64,000 bases of DNA from Natronolimnobius sp. AArcel1 (GTDB lineage: Archaea; Halobacteriota; Halobacteria; Halobacteriales; Natrialbaceae). Location of the stretch: NCBI RefSeq assembly GCF_011043775.1, contig NZ_JAAKXY010000004.1, forward strand, positions 434,001 through 498,000. The letters run 5' to 3'. The position numbers and the translations under genes were made by a program. The first letter of the stretch is position 1. Every line of letters starts with the position of its first letter. Shown here piece by piece: positions 17,915 through 27,579 of this stretch. The notes under the pieces were generated by a model. The model saw only the letters and a program-made list of their open reading frames with translations, was not told the DNA's origin and searched no databases.

Positions 17915-19048
17915 ATGCTGTTGGTCCTCTGTGTCGACCTCGATGACGACCTCGGTCGCAAGACCGGCTTTTCGACGCCGGTAATCGGCCGGGAACCCGT
18001 CGAAGAGGCCGCTGTTGCCCTCGCGACCGCAGATCCCGAAGACTCCGACGTAAACGTCATCTTCCAGGGGCTGCACGTCTACGACGATCTGGACAGCCGC
18101 GACGAGAGCGTCGAAGTTGCGGTCGTGACGGGCAACGAAGACGGCGACGTAGCGGCCAACCGCGAGGTCGGCGACGAAGTGGATACGGTCCTCGCGAGCC
18201 TCTCGACTGCCGAGGACGTGACCGCGCTCATCATTACCGACGGTGCTCAGGACGAATCCGTCATCCCCGTTATCCGCTCGCGGGTCCCCATCGACGGCGT
18301 CCGCCGCGTGGTCGTCCGCCAGGCCCAGAATCTCGAGTCGATGTACTACACGATCAAGCAGGTGCTGGACGACCCCGAGACGCGGGGTACCGTCCTGATC
18401 CCACTCGGAATCCTCCTGCTGATCTACCCCCTCGCGCTCATCGGCAGCGCCCTCGAGATGCCGGGCTTCGTACTTGGAACCACCTCGGCGTTGCTTGGCC
18501 TGTACCTCATCTCGAGGGGACTCGGACTCGGCGACCGACTCGATATGGCAGTCGAGAGCGCGCGCCGCTCGCTGTATGCTGGGCGGACAACGCTCCTTGC
18601 CTACGTCGTCGCCGCGGCGCTGTTCGTTCTGGGCGGCGTCAGCGGGATGAACGAACTCGAGGGTGTTCAGGACGCGACGACTGGCGAGGTCGGCGCGCCG
18701 GTCATGGTCGCCGCGCTCGTCTACGGGTCGATTCAGTGGCTCGCTGCGGCAGGAATCACGACGAGTCTGGGCCAGATCACCGACGAGTACATCGCCGGCA
18801 ATCTCAAGTGGCGCTACCTGAACGCGCCGTTTTACGTCGTCGCAATCGCCATCGTCCTCCACGCTGTCAGTGCCTTCTTCCTCGATAGAGTGGAAATTGG
18901 CTACCTCGCAACGGCGCTGACGGTCGGCACACTACTTGGCATCGTCAGCACGCTCGCCTTTGCCGTCGTCGAATCCCGACTCGAGGATACTGACGGCTCC
19001 GACGAGGAGGGTGACACCGACAGTCGTCGACACCCGGATCGAGTCTAG
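17915..19048 (+). CDS. DUF373 family membrane protein
   Basis: A 377-residue protein with an N-terminal soluble DUF373 domain beginning LVLCVDLDDDLGRKTG, followed by about seven membrane helices from residue 150 on. The family is widespread in archaea and of unknown function. The ATG at 17915 is preferred to a GTG at 17864 because the family starts directly with the first beta strand (MLLVLCVDL). Confidence 0.8.
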   Translation: MLLVLCVDLDDDLGRKTGFSTPVIGREPVEEAAVALATADPEDSDVNVIFQGLHVYDDLDSRDESVEVAVVTGNEDGDVAANREVGDEVDTVLASLSTAEDVTALIITDGAQDESVIPVIRSRVPIDGVRRVVVRQAQNLESMYYTIKQVLDDPETRGTVLIPLGILLLIYPLALIGSALEMPGFVLGTTSALLGLYLISRGLGLGDRLDMAVESARRSLYAGRTTLLAYVVAAALFVLGGVSGMNELEGVQDATTGEVGAPVMVAALVYGSIQWLAAAGITTSLGQITDEYIAGNLKWRYLNAPFYVVAIAIVLHAVSAFFLDRVEIGYLATALTVGTLLGIVSTLAFAVVESRLEDTDGSDEEGDTDSRRHPDRV

Positions 19049-19137
19049 TGCGAGCCTCAATCACATGTTTCGCCAGCCCGCGAGCAGTGTCGGCAGTTGT
19101 AGGTAGGACGAGAGAAACCGACGGTTCGCCAGTACAG

Positions 19138-19980
19138 TTATCGTTCTCGTTCGACGACGAACTCAGCTAACTCGAGTAGGTAGCCCTCTGCTTTGGGATC
19201 GGCGACATCGACGCGGTCGAGTGCGTCGAGTGCGCGGTCGGCTTCTGCGCGGGCACGCGCGTTGGCTTCCTCGGGTGTGAGATCCGTGACCTGGACGACC
19301 GAGGGGCGCTCTAAAGCGGCGTCGTGACCGGTTGGCTTCCCGAGGTCGTCCGCGTCGGCGACGGCGTCAAGAACGTCGTCGCGAATCTGGAAGGCGATGC
19401 CGACGCGTTCGGCGTACTCGCCGAGTGCTTCGACGGTGAACGGATCGGAGTCGGCCGCAATCGCGCCGAGTTCGGCAGCAGCGCGAAAGAGTGCGCCGGT
19501 TTTGCGCCGCGCGAGGGTCATGTACTCCTCTTCGTTACTCGGCTGTGCTGAGAGTTCGGTCGCTTCGCCGATGCCGAGTTCGACCATCGCTTCGGCGACG
19601 GTGCGAGTCGCCTGTGGGTTCGTCGAAAAGAGGCCAAACGCCTCACCGAGGAGTCCGTCGCTCGTGATGATCGCCGGCCCGTAGCCGAATTCGGCCCAGG
19701 CGCTTGCGGTGCCGCGACGCAGTTCGGATCGGTCGATAATATCGTCAATAACGAGCGAGGCGTTGTGGACGAGTTCGATGCCAACCCCGAAATCGACAGC
19801 CTCTTCTGCGGTTCCACCGACCGTCTCACAGGCTAACACCGTGACCATCGGTCGGACGCGTTTGCCACCGGAGAGGGCGACGTGCCGAACTTCCTCGTTG
19901 AGCGTCTCCGGGTCGACCCCATCGACGACGTCGACGAGACGCTCTTCAATTAGCGCCCGGCGGCGCTCCAGAAGTTCCAT
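19138..19980 (-). CDS. idsA: Polyprenyl (geranylgeranyl-type) diphosphate synthase
   Basis: Chain-elongating prenyltransferase that makes the isoprenoid precursor of archaeal lipids by adding isopentenyl diphosphate units. The 280-residue protein has both aspartate-rich motifs: DDIID at 79-83 and DDVLD at 201-205, plus GGKRVRP at 38-44. The residue five before the first motif is Ala74, a small side chain that allows a product of C20 or longer; C25 is possible in haloalkaliphiles. It is convergent with the DUF373 gene. A haloarchaeal genome usually has several paralogues, so the exact product is open. Confidence 0.9.
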   Translation of the reverse strand: MELLERRRALIEERLVDVVDGVDPETLNEEVRHVALSGGKRVRPMVTVLACETVGGTAEEAVDFGVGIELVHNASLVIDDIIDRSELRRGTASAWAEFGYGPAIITSDGLLGEAFGLFSTNPQATRTVAEAMVELGIGEATELSAQPSNEEEYMTLARRKTGALFRAAAELGAIAADSDPFTVEALGEYAERVGIAFQIRDDVLDAVADADDLGKPTGHDAALERPSVVQVTDLTPEEANARARAEADRALDALDRVDVADPKAEGYLLELAEFVVERER

Positions 19981-20084
19981 TGACGGGCTTTAGGAGCAGG
20001 TCAAAAAGTAGGTGACGGTTTTCCGGTGTCTGTGACGCACTCACGCACCAACGCACGCCGTGGTGCGAAAGAGTGCGGTGGCGC

Positions 20085-22709
20085 TTACTCCTCGTCGTCG
20101 AACTGGAACGAATCTGCGAGCGGGTCGCTTCCGTCATCGCTCGCAGCATCCGTGTTCGTCTCGTCTTCGCCGTCGTTGACGTGGTCCTCCCAGCCGTCAC
20201 CGTGTTCGCCCTCGTCGCTTGCCGACGTCTCGTCGTCCGCACCGCCTTCAGGTGTCGTCGCTAGTGGGTCCGTCGTCGCTTCCGTATCCGAATCAGACTC
20301 GTCGCCCTCGGCCACATCGTCCTCACCGAACGAGACGACTTCGTCGTCGTCGAACGAGACGGCGGCCTCCTCAGACGCGATGTCTGACGCCTCGAGCGAG
20401 TCGGAAGTGTCTGCATCGGTGTCGAAGTGATCGAGCGTTGCAGAGAGTTGCGTTGCCTGTTGGGCAAGGTTCCCGGCACTGCGCGAGACTTCTGTCAGTG
20501 CCGTCGTCTGCTCTTCGGCCGCTGCAGCGACGGTCTCGCTTTCGGTGCTTGTCTGCTCGGCAATCGTCGCAACTTCGTCGACCATCGCGACAACTTCCTG
20601 TGTCGAGGCCGCCTGCTCGTCGCTCGCACTCGAGATTTCCTGCATCCCGGTGTTCGTTTCGACAGCGTAATCTGCAATCTCGTCAAGTGCGTTCGCCGCA
20701 CGCTCGACGGAATCAGTGTGCTCGGAGACGTGGTCGCTCGTCTGTTGGACCTCTGCGGCTGCGCGTTCGGTCTGGGACTTAATCTCCTCGAGGCGGTTCT
20801 CGATGTCTCGAGCGGCCTCGCGGGTTTCTGCGGAGAGCTCTTTGACCTCGCCTGCAACGGCGGAGAAGCCTTCGTTCGAGCTTTCCGAGCGGGATGCTTC
20901 GATGTTTGCGTTCAGCGCCAGCATGTTCGTCTGCTCGGCGATTTCCGTAATGAACTCGAGGAGGTCGTCGATCTGCTCCATCTCCGTCTCGAGTTTCTCG
21001 ATTTCGGCGACGGCTGCGTCGGATTCGGTTTCGATCTCCTGCATGCCCTCGATGGCATCCTGTGCAGCTTCACGCCCGCGTTCGCCGGTTTCTGCCGTGC
21101 GTGCTGCAAGGTCGGCAACCTGGTTTGAAGAGGCTGCGATCTGTTCGATCGTCGTCGACAGCCCGCTCATCTCCTGATTGATCGACTGCAGACTGTCGTT
21201 CTGTCGATCAGCACCTTCGGAGATCTCTTGTGTGGATTCAGCAACCTGCGTCGACGCCGACTGGACCTCCTCGCTCGAGGCAGTCACTTCCTCCGAGGCC
21301 GTCGCGACTTCCGTTGCGAACGTCTTGATCGTCGCCGTCGTCGTCTCGAGTTCGGCGATCATCTCGTTGAACTCGGTCGCGATATCGGTCATCGCCTCGT
21401 TCTCGCTGTCGGCGTTCATCCGCGCGGTGAGATCGCCGTCGGCCGTCGCCTGCATCACCTCGCTGTATTCGTCGGCTTTCATCTCGAGGTGGTCGTTGAG
21501 ACGTTCGGCTTCCGCACGAGCGGTCTCTGCCTCGTCGCGCGCCTGCGTCGTTTCCTCAATTTGGGTCTTCAGCGAGTCACGCATACTGCCGAACCCGGAG
21601 TATAGGCGGCCGATACTGTCGATCCGCTTGGACTCGAGGTCGACCTCGAGATCACCCTCTTCCATCTTGGAGGCCTTTCGGGTCAGGCGATCGATCGAGC
21701 GGGACGTGTTCCAACCGAAGACTGCACCGACGAGTCCGATCAGCATGACAGCGCCGATCGTTGCGATCAGGCCGTACTGCTGGACGTCGTCGACGAAGCC
21801 GTAGGCGATGTCAGTTGGCGTATGGATGAGTGCGACCCAATCGGAGCTCCCGATAGTCGCGTAGCCAACAACGTACTCCTGTGAGCCAAAGAAGTCTTCA
21901 TCCATGAACGAACTCCCCGGTCCGGCTTCCATTGCCCCAAGTGAGCCGGTCTCCTCGTCGCGTGCATCGACCAGCGGTGTGTCATCGCCCCCATCAGTAT
22001 ACAGTTCGAACATCGGGTTCGTTGTAGATGCATGTGCATCGTCACCTGGGTCACTGAACGCAATTCGATCGTTTCCGTCAACGACCATTGCATAGCGGTC
22101 ATCACCCGTCGTCACTGGATACTCATCCAGTGGAACCGTGTAGACGAGTACCTGCCCGGCCGGGATGTTGTGACTGGCAGTGATGTATGCAATCCGCTCT
22201 TCGTTCTCGTCAATGTCACCGCTCTCGTAGGCGTTGGTCACGTATGTGTTCGACTCGTTGTCGATTTCATCCACCCACTCGCCCTCGAGTCCTTCGTCGC
22301 CCTGTGGATCGACCTTGGTACTGGCGATTACGTGCCCATCCGTCTCGAGGAGATGGAGGTGTTCTTCGCCGACATCACCCTCGCCGCGGTCACCCATCGT
22401 TTCCTCAACGTAGTCTTGTGCCGCCGCCTGATCGTCAGCGTCTTGGACGTCGACCGCGCTACTTCGCGCGAACTCTTCGACCGTATATTCGTTGTTCTCG
22501 TGGAAATCATTGACCGATTCCGCTTGCTGTAGCGCAAGCGTCTCGTGATCGGTATAGACGTTCGACTGTACACCATCTTGTAGTTGTGCCGTCCCAACGA
22601 GTCCGATTGCCCCCACCGAGAGGCCGAGGATCAGCAATACAATCGCGAACTTCATCGCGTAGCTTCGACGGATGAAGTTCGGCACCACCTTACGCAGCAG
22701 TCCGTGCAT
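20085..22709 (-). CDS. Methyl-accepting chemotaxis protein (haloarchaeal transducer)
   Basis: An 874-residue receptor. A membrane helix near 20-42 is followed by an extracellular dCACHE-like sensing domain to about 318, a second helix, a HAMP region, then a long coiled coil with methylation helices and the signalling hairpin (EIAEQTNMLALNANIEASRS, conserved in the family). The last 130 residues are an extremely acidic, low-complexity tail. The ligand cannot be read from the sequence. A 10-base inverted repeat lies right at its start (see 22707-22734). Confidence 0.92.
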   Translation of the reverse strand: MHGLLRKVVPNFIRRSYAMKFAIVLLILGLSVGAIGLVGTAQLQDGVQSNVYTDHETLALQQAESVNDFHENNEYTVEEFARSSAVDVQDADDQAAAQDYVEETMGDRGEGDVGEEHLHLLETDGHVIASTKVDPQGDEGLEGEWVDEIDNESNTYVTNAYESGDIDENEERIAYITASHNIPAGQVLVYTVPLDEYPVTTGDDRYAMVVDGNDRIAFSDPGDDAHASTTNPMFELYTDGGDDTPLVDARDEETGSLGAMEAGPGSSFMDEDFFGSQEYVVGYATIGSSDWVALIHTPTDIAYGFVDDVQQYGLIATIGAVMLIGLVGAVFGWNTSRSIDRLTRKASKMEEGDLEVDLESKRIDSIGRLYSGFGSMRDSLKTQIEETTQARDEAETARAEAERLNDHLEMKADEYSEVMQATADGDLTARMNADSENEAMTDIATEFNEMIAELETTTATIKTFATEVATASEEVTASSEEVQSASTQVAESTQEISEGADRQNDSLQSINQEMSGLSTTIEQIAASSNQVADLAARTAETGERGREAAQDAIEGMQEIETESDAAVAEIEKLETEMEQIDDLLEFITEIAEQTNMLALNANIEASRSESSNEGFSAVAGEVKELSAETREAARDIENRLEEIKSQTERAAAEVQQTSDHVSEHTDSVERAANALDEIADYAVETNTGMQEISSASDEQAASTQEVVAMVDEVATIAEQTSTESETVAAAAEEQTTALTEVSRSAGNLAQQATQLSATLDHFDTDADTSDSLEASDIASEEAAVSFDDDEVVSFGEDDVAEGDESDSDTEATTDPLATTPEGGADDETSASDEGEHGDGWEDHVNDGEDETNTDAASDDGSDPLADSFQFDDEE

Positions 22710-22734
22710 GATCGATAAAGATTATTACCGATCA
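22707..22734 (-). promoter_or_regulatory. Inverted repeat at the transducer start
   Basis: TGATCGATAA and TTACCGATCA form ten-base arms with one mismatch separated by six bases, beginning at the start codon of the chemotaxis transducer. The surrounding bases are AT-rich, unlike the coding DNA. It could be an operator or a leader hairpin. This is inferred from symmetry only. Confidence 0.35.
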
Positions 22735-22876
22735 ATAAATGTTGCTGATGGGAAATGTGCGAGCAGTAACTAATTCAGGTTGTAGGTAATATCGTGTATT
22801 CGCGGTGTGAAGAGGTATATACCAACGTTTCAACGGCTGCAACGAGGATCGAACGAATACTCACTCGAGTGATTAG

Positions 22877-23830
22877 TTACTGAAACGCTTCGGTCAGTGC
22901 TGGAACGACGTCGAACAGATCGTCGGTGATCGCGTAGTCCGCGATGTCCATGATCGGCGCATTAGGATCAGTGTTAATCGCGACGATCGTATCCGAGCCC
23001 TTCATGCCGGCAACGTGTTGAACGGCACCGGAAATGCCGATTGCAATGTAGACGTCGGGCGTAACGACCTTCCCGGACTGGCCGACTTGGCGATTCTTCG
23101 GCAGCCAGCCGTTATCAACGATCGGGCGCGACGAAGACACTGTCGCGTCGAGCGCGTCTGCAAGCTCGTGGATAATCTCGAGATTCTCCTCTTCGTCGAT
23201 TCCGCGGCCAACCGAGACGAGCACCTCGGCGTCGCTGATGTCGACATCGCCGCTGCCGACTTCCTCGAACCCGGTCACCGTCGACCGGATCGCGCCCTCG
23301 TCGATCTCAGGCTCGAACGATTCAATCGTCGCGTCGCTGGTTCCCTCGGCTTTGGGCCACTCTGCGCTGCGGATTGTCACGACGGCCGGACCCTCGAGCT
23401 CGGTCGTCGTCTCGACTTTCCCGCCGTACATTTCGCGGGTTGCTGTCAGTGTCTGCCCCTCGGTTGTGAGGGCAATCGTATCCGTGATGAGCGGCCGCTC
23501 GAGGTTGGCGCCGACGGCGGGCGCGTAGTCGAGGCCGTTGACGCTGTTGGGAATAAGGACGTATTGTGGGTCAAGTGCGTCGGCAAGTTGGGTGACCGTC
23601 TGTGTGTAGATGTCGTGGTTGAACTCCTCGCCGTCGGTAACAGTGTGAATCGCATCGACGCCCTCGCGGTTGAGTTTCTCGGCGAAGTCCTCAACGGTGC
23701 CGCTGATGACCGCAAGGTGAAGTTCGCCACCGGTTTCGTCGGCGAGTTGGCGGCCGGCGGTCACGAGTTCGTAGCTCACATCGCGCAGGTCGCCGCGGCG
23801 GTGTTCGGCGACCGCAAGAATGTCAGTCAT
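22877..23830 (-). CDS. etfA: Electron transfer flavoprotein, alpha subunit
   Basis: Binds FAD and passes electrons from acyl-CoA or other dehydrogenases to the quinone pool together with EtfB. The 317-residue protein has the C-terminal FAD domain with RPIVDNGWLP, GQSGKVVTPDVYIAIGISGA (family signature) and INTDPNAPI. It overlaps the end of etfB by four bases, so the two are cotranslated. No FixC/FixX quinone reductase is adjacent. Confidence 0.95.
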   Translation of the reverse strand: MTDILAVAEHRRGDLRDVSYELVTAGRQLADETGGELHLAVISGTVEDFAEKLNREGVDAIHTVTDGEEFNHDIYTQTVTQLADALDPQYVLIPNSVNGLDYAPAVGANLERPLITDTIALTTEGQTLTATREMYGGKVETTTELEGPAVVTIRSAEWPKAEGTSDATIESFEPEIDEGAIRSTVTGFEEVGSGDVDISDAEVLVSVGRGIDEEENLEIIHELADALDATVSSSRPIVDNGWLPKNRQVGQSGKVVTPDVYIAIGISGAVQHVAGMKGSDTIVAINTDPNAPIMDIADYAITDDLFDVVPALTEAFQ

Positions 23831-24618
23831 TGTGCCACCCCCTTCTCGCGGAGGAGATCAGCAAGTTTCCCGGCCGTCTCCTCGGCGCCACCCTCCCAGA
23901 TGGTCGCGTCGCTCTCGCTTTCCGGTTCGTACATCTCAGTAAGCGTGATCGCCGATCCGATTGCGCTTTCGTCGACACCGAGGTCGGCTAACTCGAGGAC
24001 ATCGAGTGGCTTGCGCTGGGCCTGGCGAATCCCGCGCAGGCTCGCATACCGTGGTTCGTTGATCCCCGTCTGGATCGTCAACACGGCTGGCAGTTCGATA
24101 TCTGTCAGTTCCTCCACACCACCCTCGAGTTCGCGTCGGACCGAGGCGACACCGTCCTCGAAGTCGTGCTCGAGGTGGTTAACGACGGCCGCCCACTCGT
24201 ACCCGACCGTCGCCGCGAGCGAGACGCCTGTCGCGCCGAAGGCGTCGTCACCGGCTTGCACACCGGTCAAGACGAGATCCGGGTCTTCGTCGTCGACGAC
24301 AGCGCTGAGGAGTTCTGCCTTCGCGTCAACGCCGAGCAGATCGATATCCTCGAGTGCGTCGTCCCAGAGACGGACTGCGCGGTCGGCACCCTTCGCGAGT
24401 GCCTGCCGGATGGTCTGTTCGCACTCCTCGGGACCGATCGTCACCGTGACGACCTCGTCAGCGACGCCCGCTTCCTGCAACTGGACTGCCTCCTCGATCG
24501 CGTAATCGTCCCACTCGTTCAAGTCCGCACCGAGGTACTGCTCGGCGATGGCAGTCCCTTCGATTTCGAACTCGTCTTCGACGGTCGCGACCTCCGTCAC
24601 CGGTACGAGAATTTTCAT
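23827..24618 (-). CDS. etfB: Electron transfer flavoprotein, beta subunit
   Basis: Partner of EtfA; binds AMP and contributes the docking loop for dehydrogenases. The 263-residue protein starts MKILVPVTEV, chosen over an in-frame ATG four codons upstream because the family begins with this strand. The VLTGVQAGDDAFGATG segment and the loop near LPAVLTIQTGINEPRY are conserved. First gene of the etfBA operon; AT-rich bases with TTTACAAT and TTTATTT near 24660-24690 could hold its promoter. Confidence 0.94.
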   Translation of the reverse strand: MKILVPVTEVATVEDEFEIEGTAIAEQYLGADLNEWDDYAIEEAVQLQEAGVADEVVTVTIGPEECEQTIRQALAKGADRAVRLWDDALEDIDLLGVDAKAELLSAVVDDEDPDLVLTGVQAGDDAFGATGVSLAATVGYEWAAVVNHLEHDFEDGVASVRRELEGGVEELTDIELPAVLTIQTGINEPRYASLRGIRQAQRKPLDVLELADLGVDESAIGSAITLTEMYEPESESDATIWEGGAEETAGKLADLLREKGVAQ

Positions 24619-24815
24619 TGGTACTAACACCCACGTCCTTCCCGTAAACGTTTTCGGAACAATTTACAATCCGTTTCAGATTTATTTGGCGCGTGCTGGC
24701 AAAACGCGGGGCAGAACCCGTGTAGACAAGACACCGGGACAGAGCCGTTGGGCTCGCTCGAGGCGTCTGTACTCGAGACGGAAACGGTTTAACGTCGCCG
24801 CTGATACGACATACT

Positions 24816-25280
24816 ATGGCAGACTGTCCACTCGCCGACGACTGCCCGAGTTTCTCCGAACGGATCTCGGGAATGGGGTGTGCTCACTACGGGGATAAGG
24901 GTGGGAAAGAGTGGTGTAACCACTACAACCAGCCGATCGATGATCTGAAAACCCAGCCCGTTAAATCCGGCGAAGAGATCGTTGTCGACGTCGTGGACAT
25001 GCACGAAAGCGGCGCTGGTGTCGGTCGAACCGAAGACGGCTTTATTGTGATGGTTGACGGCGTCCTTCCAGAGGCCCGCGCCCGCGTCAAAATTGAGCGC
25101 GTCCACAGCAACCACGCCCGCGCAGAGTTCCTCGAGAAACTCCCGATGGACGACGACGATGATGGAGTTGACGAGGATGCTGACGACACCGCGACCGCAG
25201 AGAGCGACGATGAGACTGATCGATCCTCCTCGACCGACCGGGAACGACTCGGCAGTCGCGATAACTTCTGGGGCTCATAA
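24816..25280 (+). CDS. TRAM-domain protein with N-terminal cysteine cluster
   Basis: A 154-residue protein. Cys4, Cys10, Cys22 and Cys34 in the first 35 residues could bind metal. Residues about 50-107 form a TRAM RNA-binding beta-barrel (VVDVVDMHESGAGVGRTEDG, VDGVLPEARARVKIERV), and the tail is acidic and disordered. TRAM proteins bind tRNA or act as RNA chaperones; no catalytic domain is attached here. It stands alone, divergent from etfB. Confidence 0.82.
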   Translation: MADCPLADDCPSFSERISGMGCAHYGDKGGKEWCNHYNQPIDDLKTQPVKSGEEIVVDVVDMHESGAGVGRTEDGFIVMVDGVLPEARARVKIERVHSNHARAEFLEKLPMDDDDDGVDEDADDTATAESDDETDRSSSTDRERLGSRDNFWGS

Positions 25281-25469
25281 CAGCCCTCGCAGTCGGCCGT
25301 TTACACCTGGACAGTCACGGCCACGCCACTCACAACCGACCGCCGCTCGAGGCGACCAATCGGACATCGCACACTCTACCCCACAACAGGGAAGCTTTGA
25401 CTTTCTCCGGGTCGCTACTGTGTGTATGCACACCTCGACACAGCGACTCGATCCGCGGTGGACAGAGCC

Positions 25470-25928
25470 ATGATGGACGACGTCGAAACCCTCTTGACGG
25501 AGATTGGCTTTGACTCGGACTCGAGCGTCCTGACCTACCGACAGGCACAGGTGCTCGCACTGCGCGAACGCGACATTTCACAGGCCGACATCGCCGCCGA
25601 ACTCGGAACCTCGCGTGCGAACGTCTCCTCGGTCGAAGCGAGTGCGAGAGAAAACCTCGAGAAAGCGCGCGAGACAGTCACGTTCGCGGAAGCGCTTCGC
25701 GCCCCAGTTCAGGTTCGCATTCCGTCTGGAACGGACCTCTATGATGTTCCGGATCTGGTGTATGAAGCCTGTGACGAGGCTGGTGTCAAAGTCGATCACA
25801 CTGCGCCGGACCTGATGAAAGTCGTCAGCGACGCGGCAGGGGCCGCCGTCAACGGCCGAGACGTTTCAACCCCGCTGATCGTCGGCATCACGAGCGACGG
25901 GCTGGTCCGCGTGCGCCATCAAGAATAA
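25470..25928 (+). CDS. Tfx family DNA-binding protein
   Basis: A 152-residue transcription regulator. The N-terminal helix-turn-helix (LTYRQAQVLALRERDISQ then AAELGTSRANVSSVE) is followed by the alpha/beta Tfx C-terminal domain (PSGTDLYDVPDLVYEACDEA). In methanogens the founding member regulates formylmethanofuran dehydrogenase genes; haloarchaeal targets are unknown. Two adjacent ATGs (25470 and 25473) are possible starts. Confidence 0.88.
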   Translation: MMDDVETLLTEIGFDSDSSVLTYRQAQVLALRERDISQADIAAELGTSRANVSSVEASARENLEKARETVTFAEALRAPVQVRIPSGTDLYDVPDLVYEACDEAGVKVDHTAPDLMKVVSDAAGAAVNGRDVSTPLIVGITSDGLVRVRHQE

Positions 25929-26209
25929 GCTGAATAGATACCTCTCGCTACGCACCGCGTACAGAACCGTAGTCACTGCAAACGGGGAAGGGGGGGGGGA
26001 GTGGCTGAGAGTGGCGTTACGCCATATCCCAACTGACCTGGAGAATGTGCTGGCGGTTTCGGTGGATACGTCTCCTGCGCACAGGGCTATCGGCAAGGAG
26101 TTGAATCCCACTGCCGCTGCTCTAGTCACCGTGATTGGTGTGACAGGAAGAGGTATGTCGCGGCGCAATGAGCCGACTCACACCGACCAGCCACGCCGCG
26201 AGTTGCCCG

Positions 26210-26485
26210 TTACTCGTCGATGTATTGGCGTTCCCACTCGCGGCGCTCTTCGATCTGCTGGCGGCCGCTCTCGCTGATTTCGTAGTAGTTCGTTCGCCGG
26301 TCAAGTTGCCCTTTCTCGACCAACTCTTTGTTGACGAGCGTGTCGAGGTTTGGGTACAACCGTCCATGATTAATATCGGCGCTGTAGTACGATTCGATCT
26401 CGTCTTTGACGTTCTGTCCCGAGGGTTGGTCAGCTCCTGCAATGACATACAGGAGGTCCCGTTGGAACCCAGTCAGATCGTCCAT
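26210..26485 (-). CDS. PadR-like transcriptional regulator (core copy)
   Basis: A 91-residue single-domain winged helix: LTGFQRDLLYVIAGADQPSG, INHGRLYPNLDTLVNKELVE, then LDRRTNYYEIS as the wing. PadR proteins usually repress genes for transport or stress and are often self-regulated. A paralogue of roughly three-quarters identity lies in the accessory island at 60367-60639. The nearest neighbour upstream is the queuosine-precursor transporter, divergent across about 310 bases. Confidence 0.85.
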   Translation of the reverse strand: MDDLTGFQRDLLYVIAGADQPSGQNVKDEIESYYSADINHGRLYPNLDTLVNKELVEKGQLDRRTNYYEISESGRQQIEERREWERQYIDE

Positions 26486-26794
26486 GTTTCACCCATATGA
26501 TTACACCAGTAGATCGACTATTTGTTATCTATCGCGTATCATGGGCTGCGAGACGGTTTCAGGCGGACTAATAGCGTATTGCGGTGATTGTCATCAGTTG
26601 TCGACATCGTACAGACGATGACATACTGACAATTCTCGATAGCCGCGGTGACACTCACACTCTGTGGACTGTCACAACAACCAGTATTCGAGAGCCACTC
26701 CCAAGAGAGCCTCTGAACCATCTCGAGAGGTTCGCCACAACCGACTCGAGGGAGACCGAGATAGCACCGTTTACATAGGTGCACTCGAGAGGCG
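26486..26794. other. Intergenic stretch, no gene seen
   Basis: About 309 bases between the divergent PadR and transporter genes. It must hold both promoters; the bases after 26500 are AT-rich for the PadR side. No conserved open frame, tRNA or long repeat was seen. Confidence 0.5.
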
Positions 26795-27532
26795 ATGGGT
26801 ATGAGCCAGCAGCACGGACCACAGTCGGCCGCCACGCCGACAATTTCACACATTGCACTGAGTGGCCTCTTTATCGCGGCACTGGTGACTGCCCAGTTGA
26901 CAGCGGCAAAAGTACTCGCGTTCGAGTTGCCCGCTTCGATTCCGTTGGTTGGGCCGGAACTGATCTTGCCGGGAGCGGCACTCGCGTACGCACTGACGTA
27001 CTTTGCGAGTGACTGTTACACCGAACTCTACGGCAAACGCGCCGCCCAGATCGTGGTCAACGTCGGCTTCGTGTTGAACTTCGTTGTCCTCGCGCTCGTC
27101 TGGTCGACGATTGTGGCCCCTGCCCACGGCTCCGGTGTCGATCCCGATACGTTCGAAACCGCACTCGGCGCGTCGACGAACATCGTCATCGGCAGTTTGC
27201 TTGCCTATCTCGTCAGTCAGAACTGGGACGTCTGGGTCTTTCATCGCATCCGTGACGCCACTGGCCCCGAGTACCTCTGGGTGCGAAACATCGCCTCGAC
27301 GGGGACGAGCCAGGCCATCGACACGGTTATCTTCGTCTCGATTGCCTTCTTCCTCGCTCCAACCGCTCTCGGCGTCGGCGAGGCACTCCCACTCGAGTTG
27401 TTACTCGGCCTGATGGTCGGTCAGTACCTGCTGAAACTCGCAATCGCAATCGTGGATACGCCGTTCGTCTACGCCGTCGTCGGCCTCGTCCGCTCGCGTC
27501 GGGACGACGAAAGCCTCGAGACGGCCACCTGA
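26795..27532 (+). CDS. Queuosine/archaeosine precursor transporter (VUT/YhhQ family)
   Basis: A 245-residue integral membrane protein with six or so helices. Family marks are FASDCYTELYGKRAAQIVVN and the late SQAIDTVIFVSIAF helix. Bacterial homologues import preQ0/preQ1; in haloarchaea salvage of the archaeosine precursor is the likely use (inference). The M29 aminopeptidase gene follows 47 bases later on the same strand. Confidence 0.88.
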   Translation: MGMSQQHGPQSAATPTISHIALSGLFIAALVTAQLTAAKVLAFELPASIPLVGPELILPGAALAYALTYFASDCYTELYGKRAAQIVVNVGFVLNFVVLALVWSTIVAPAHGSGVDPDTFETALGASTNIVIGSLLAYLVSQNWDVWVFHRIRDATGPEYLWVRNIASTGTSQAIDTVIFVSIAFFLAPTALGVGEALPLELLLGLMVGQYLLKLAIAIVDTPFVYAVVGLVRSRRDDESLETAT

Positions 27533-27579
27533 GCACCTCGAGGAGAAGGTGGTTTGTGTTCCGAGCCGTATCCGCGGGT

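Noticed and set aside
17561-18862. A 433-codon open frame antisense to the DUF373 gene
   Set aside because: Shadow of the real gene, which has a proper start, membrane helices and family motif.
25980-26010. Run of ten G bases after the Tfx gene
   Set aside because: A simple homopolymer in intergenic DNA; no link to a phase-variable gene was visible.
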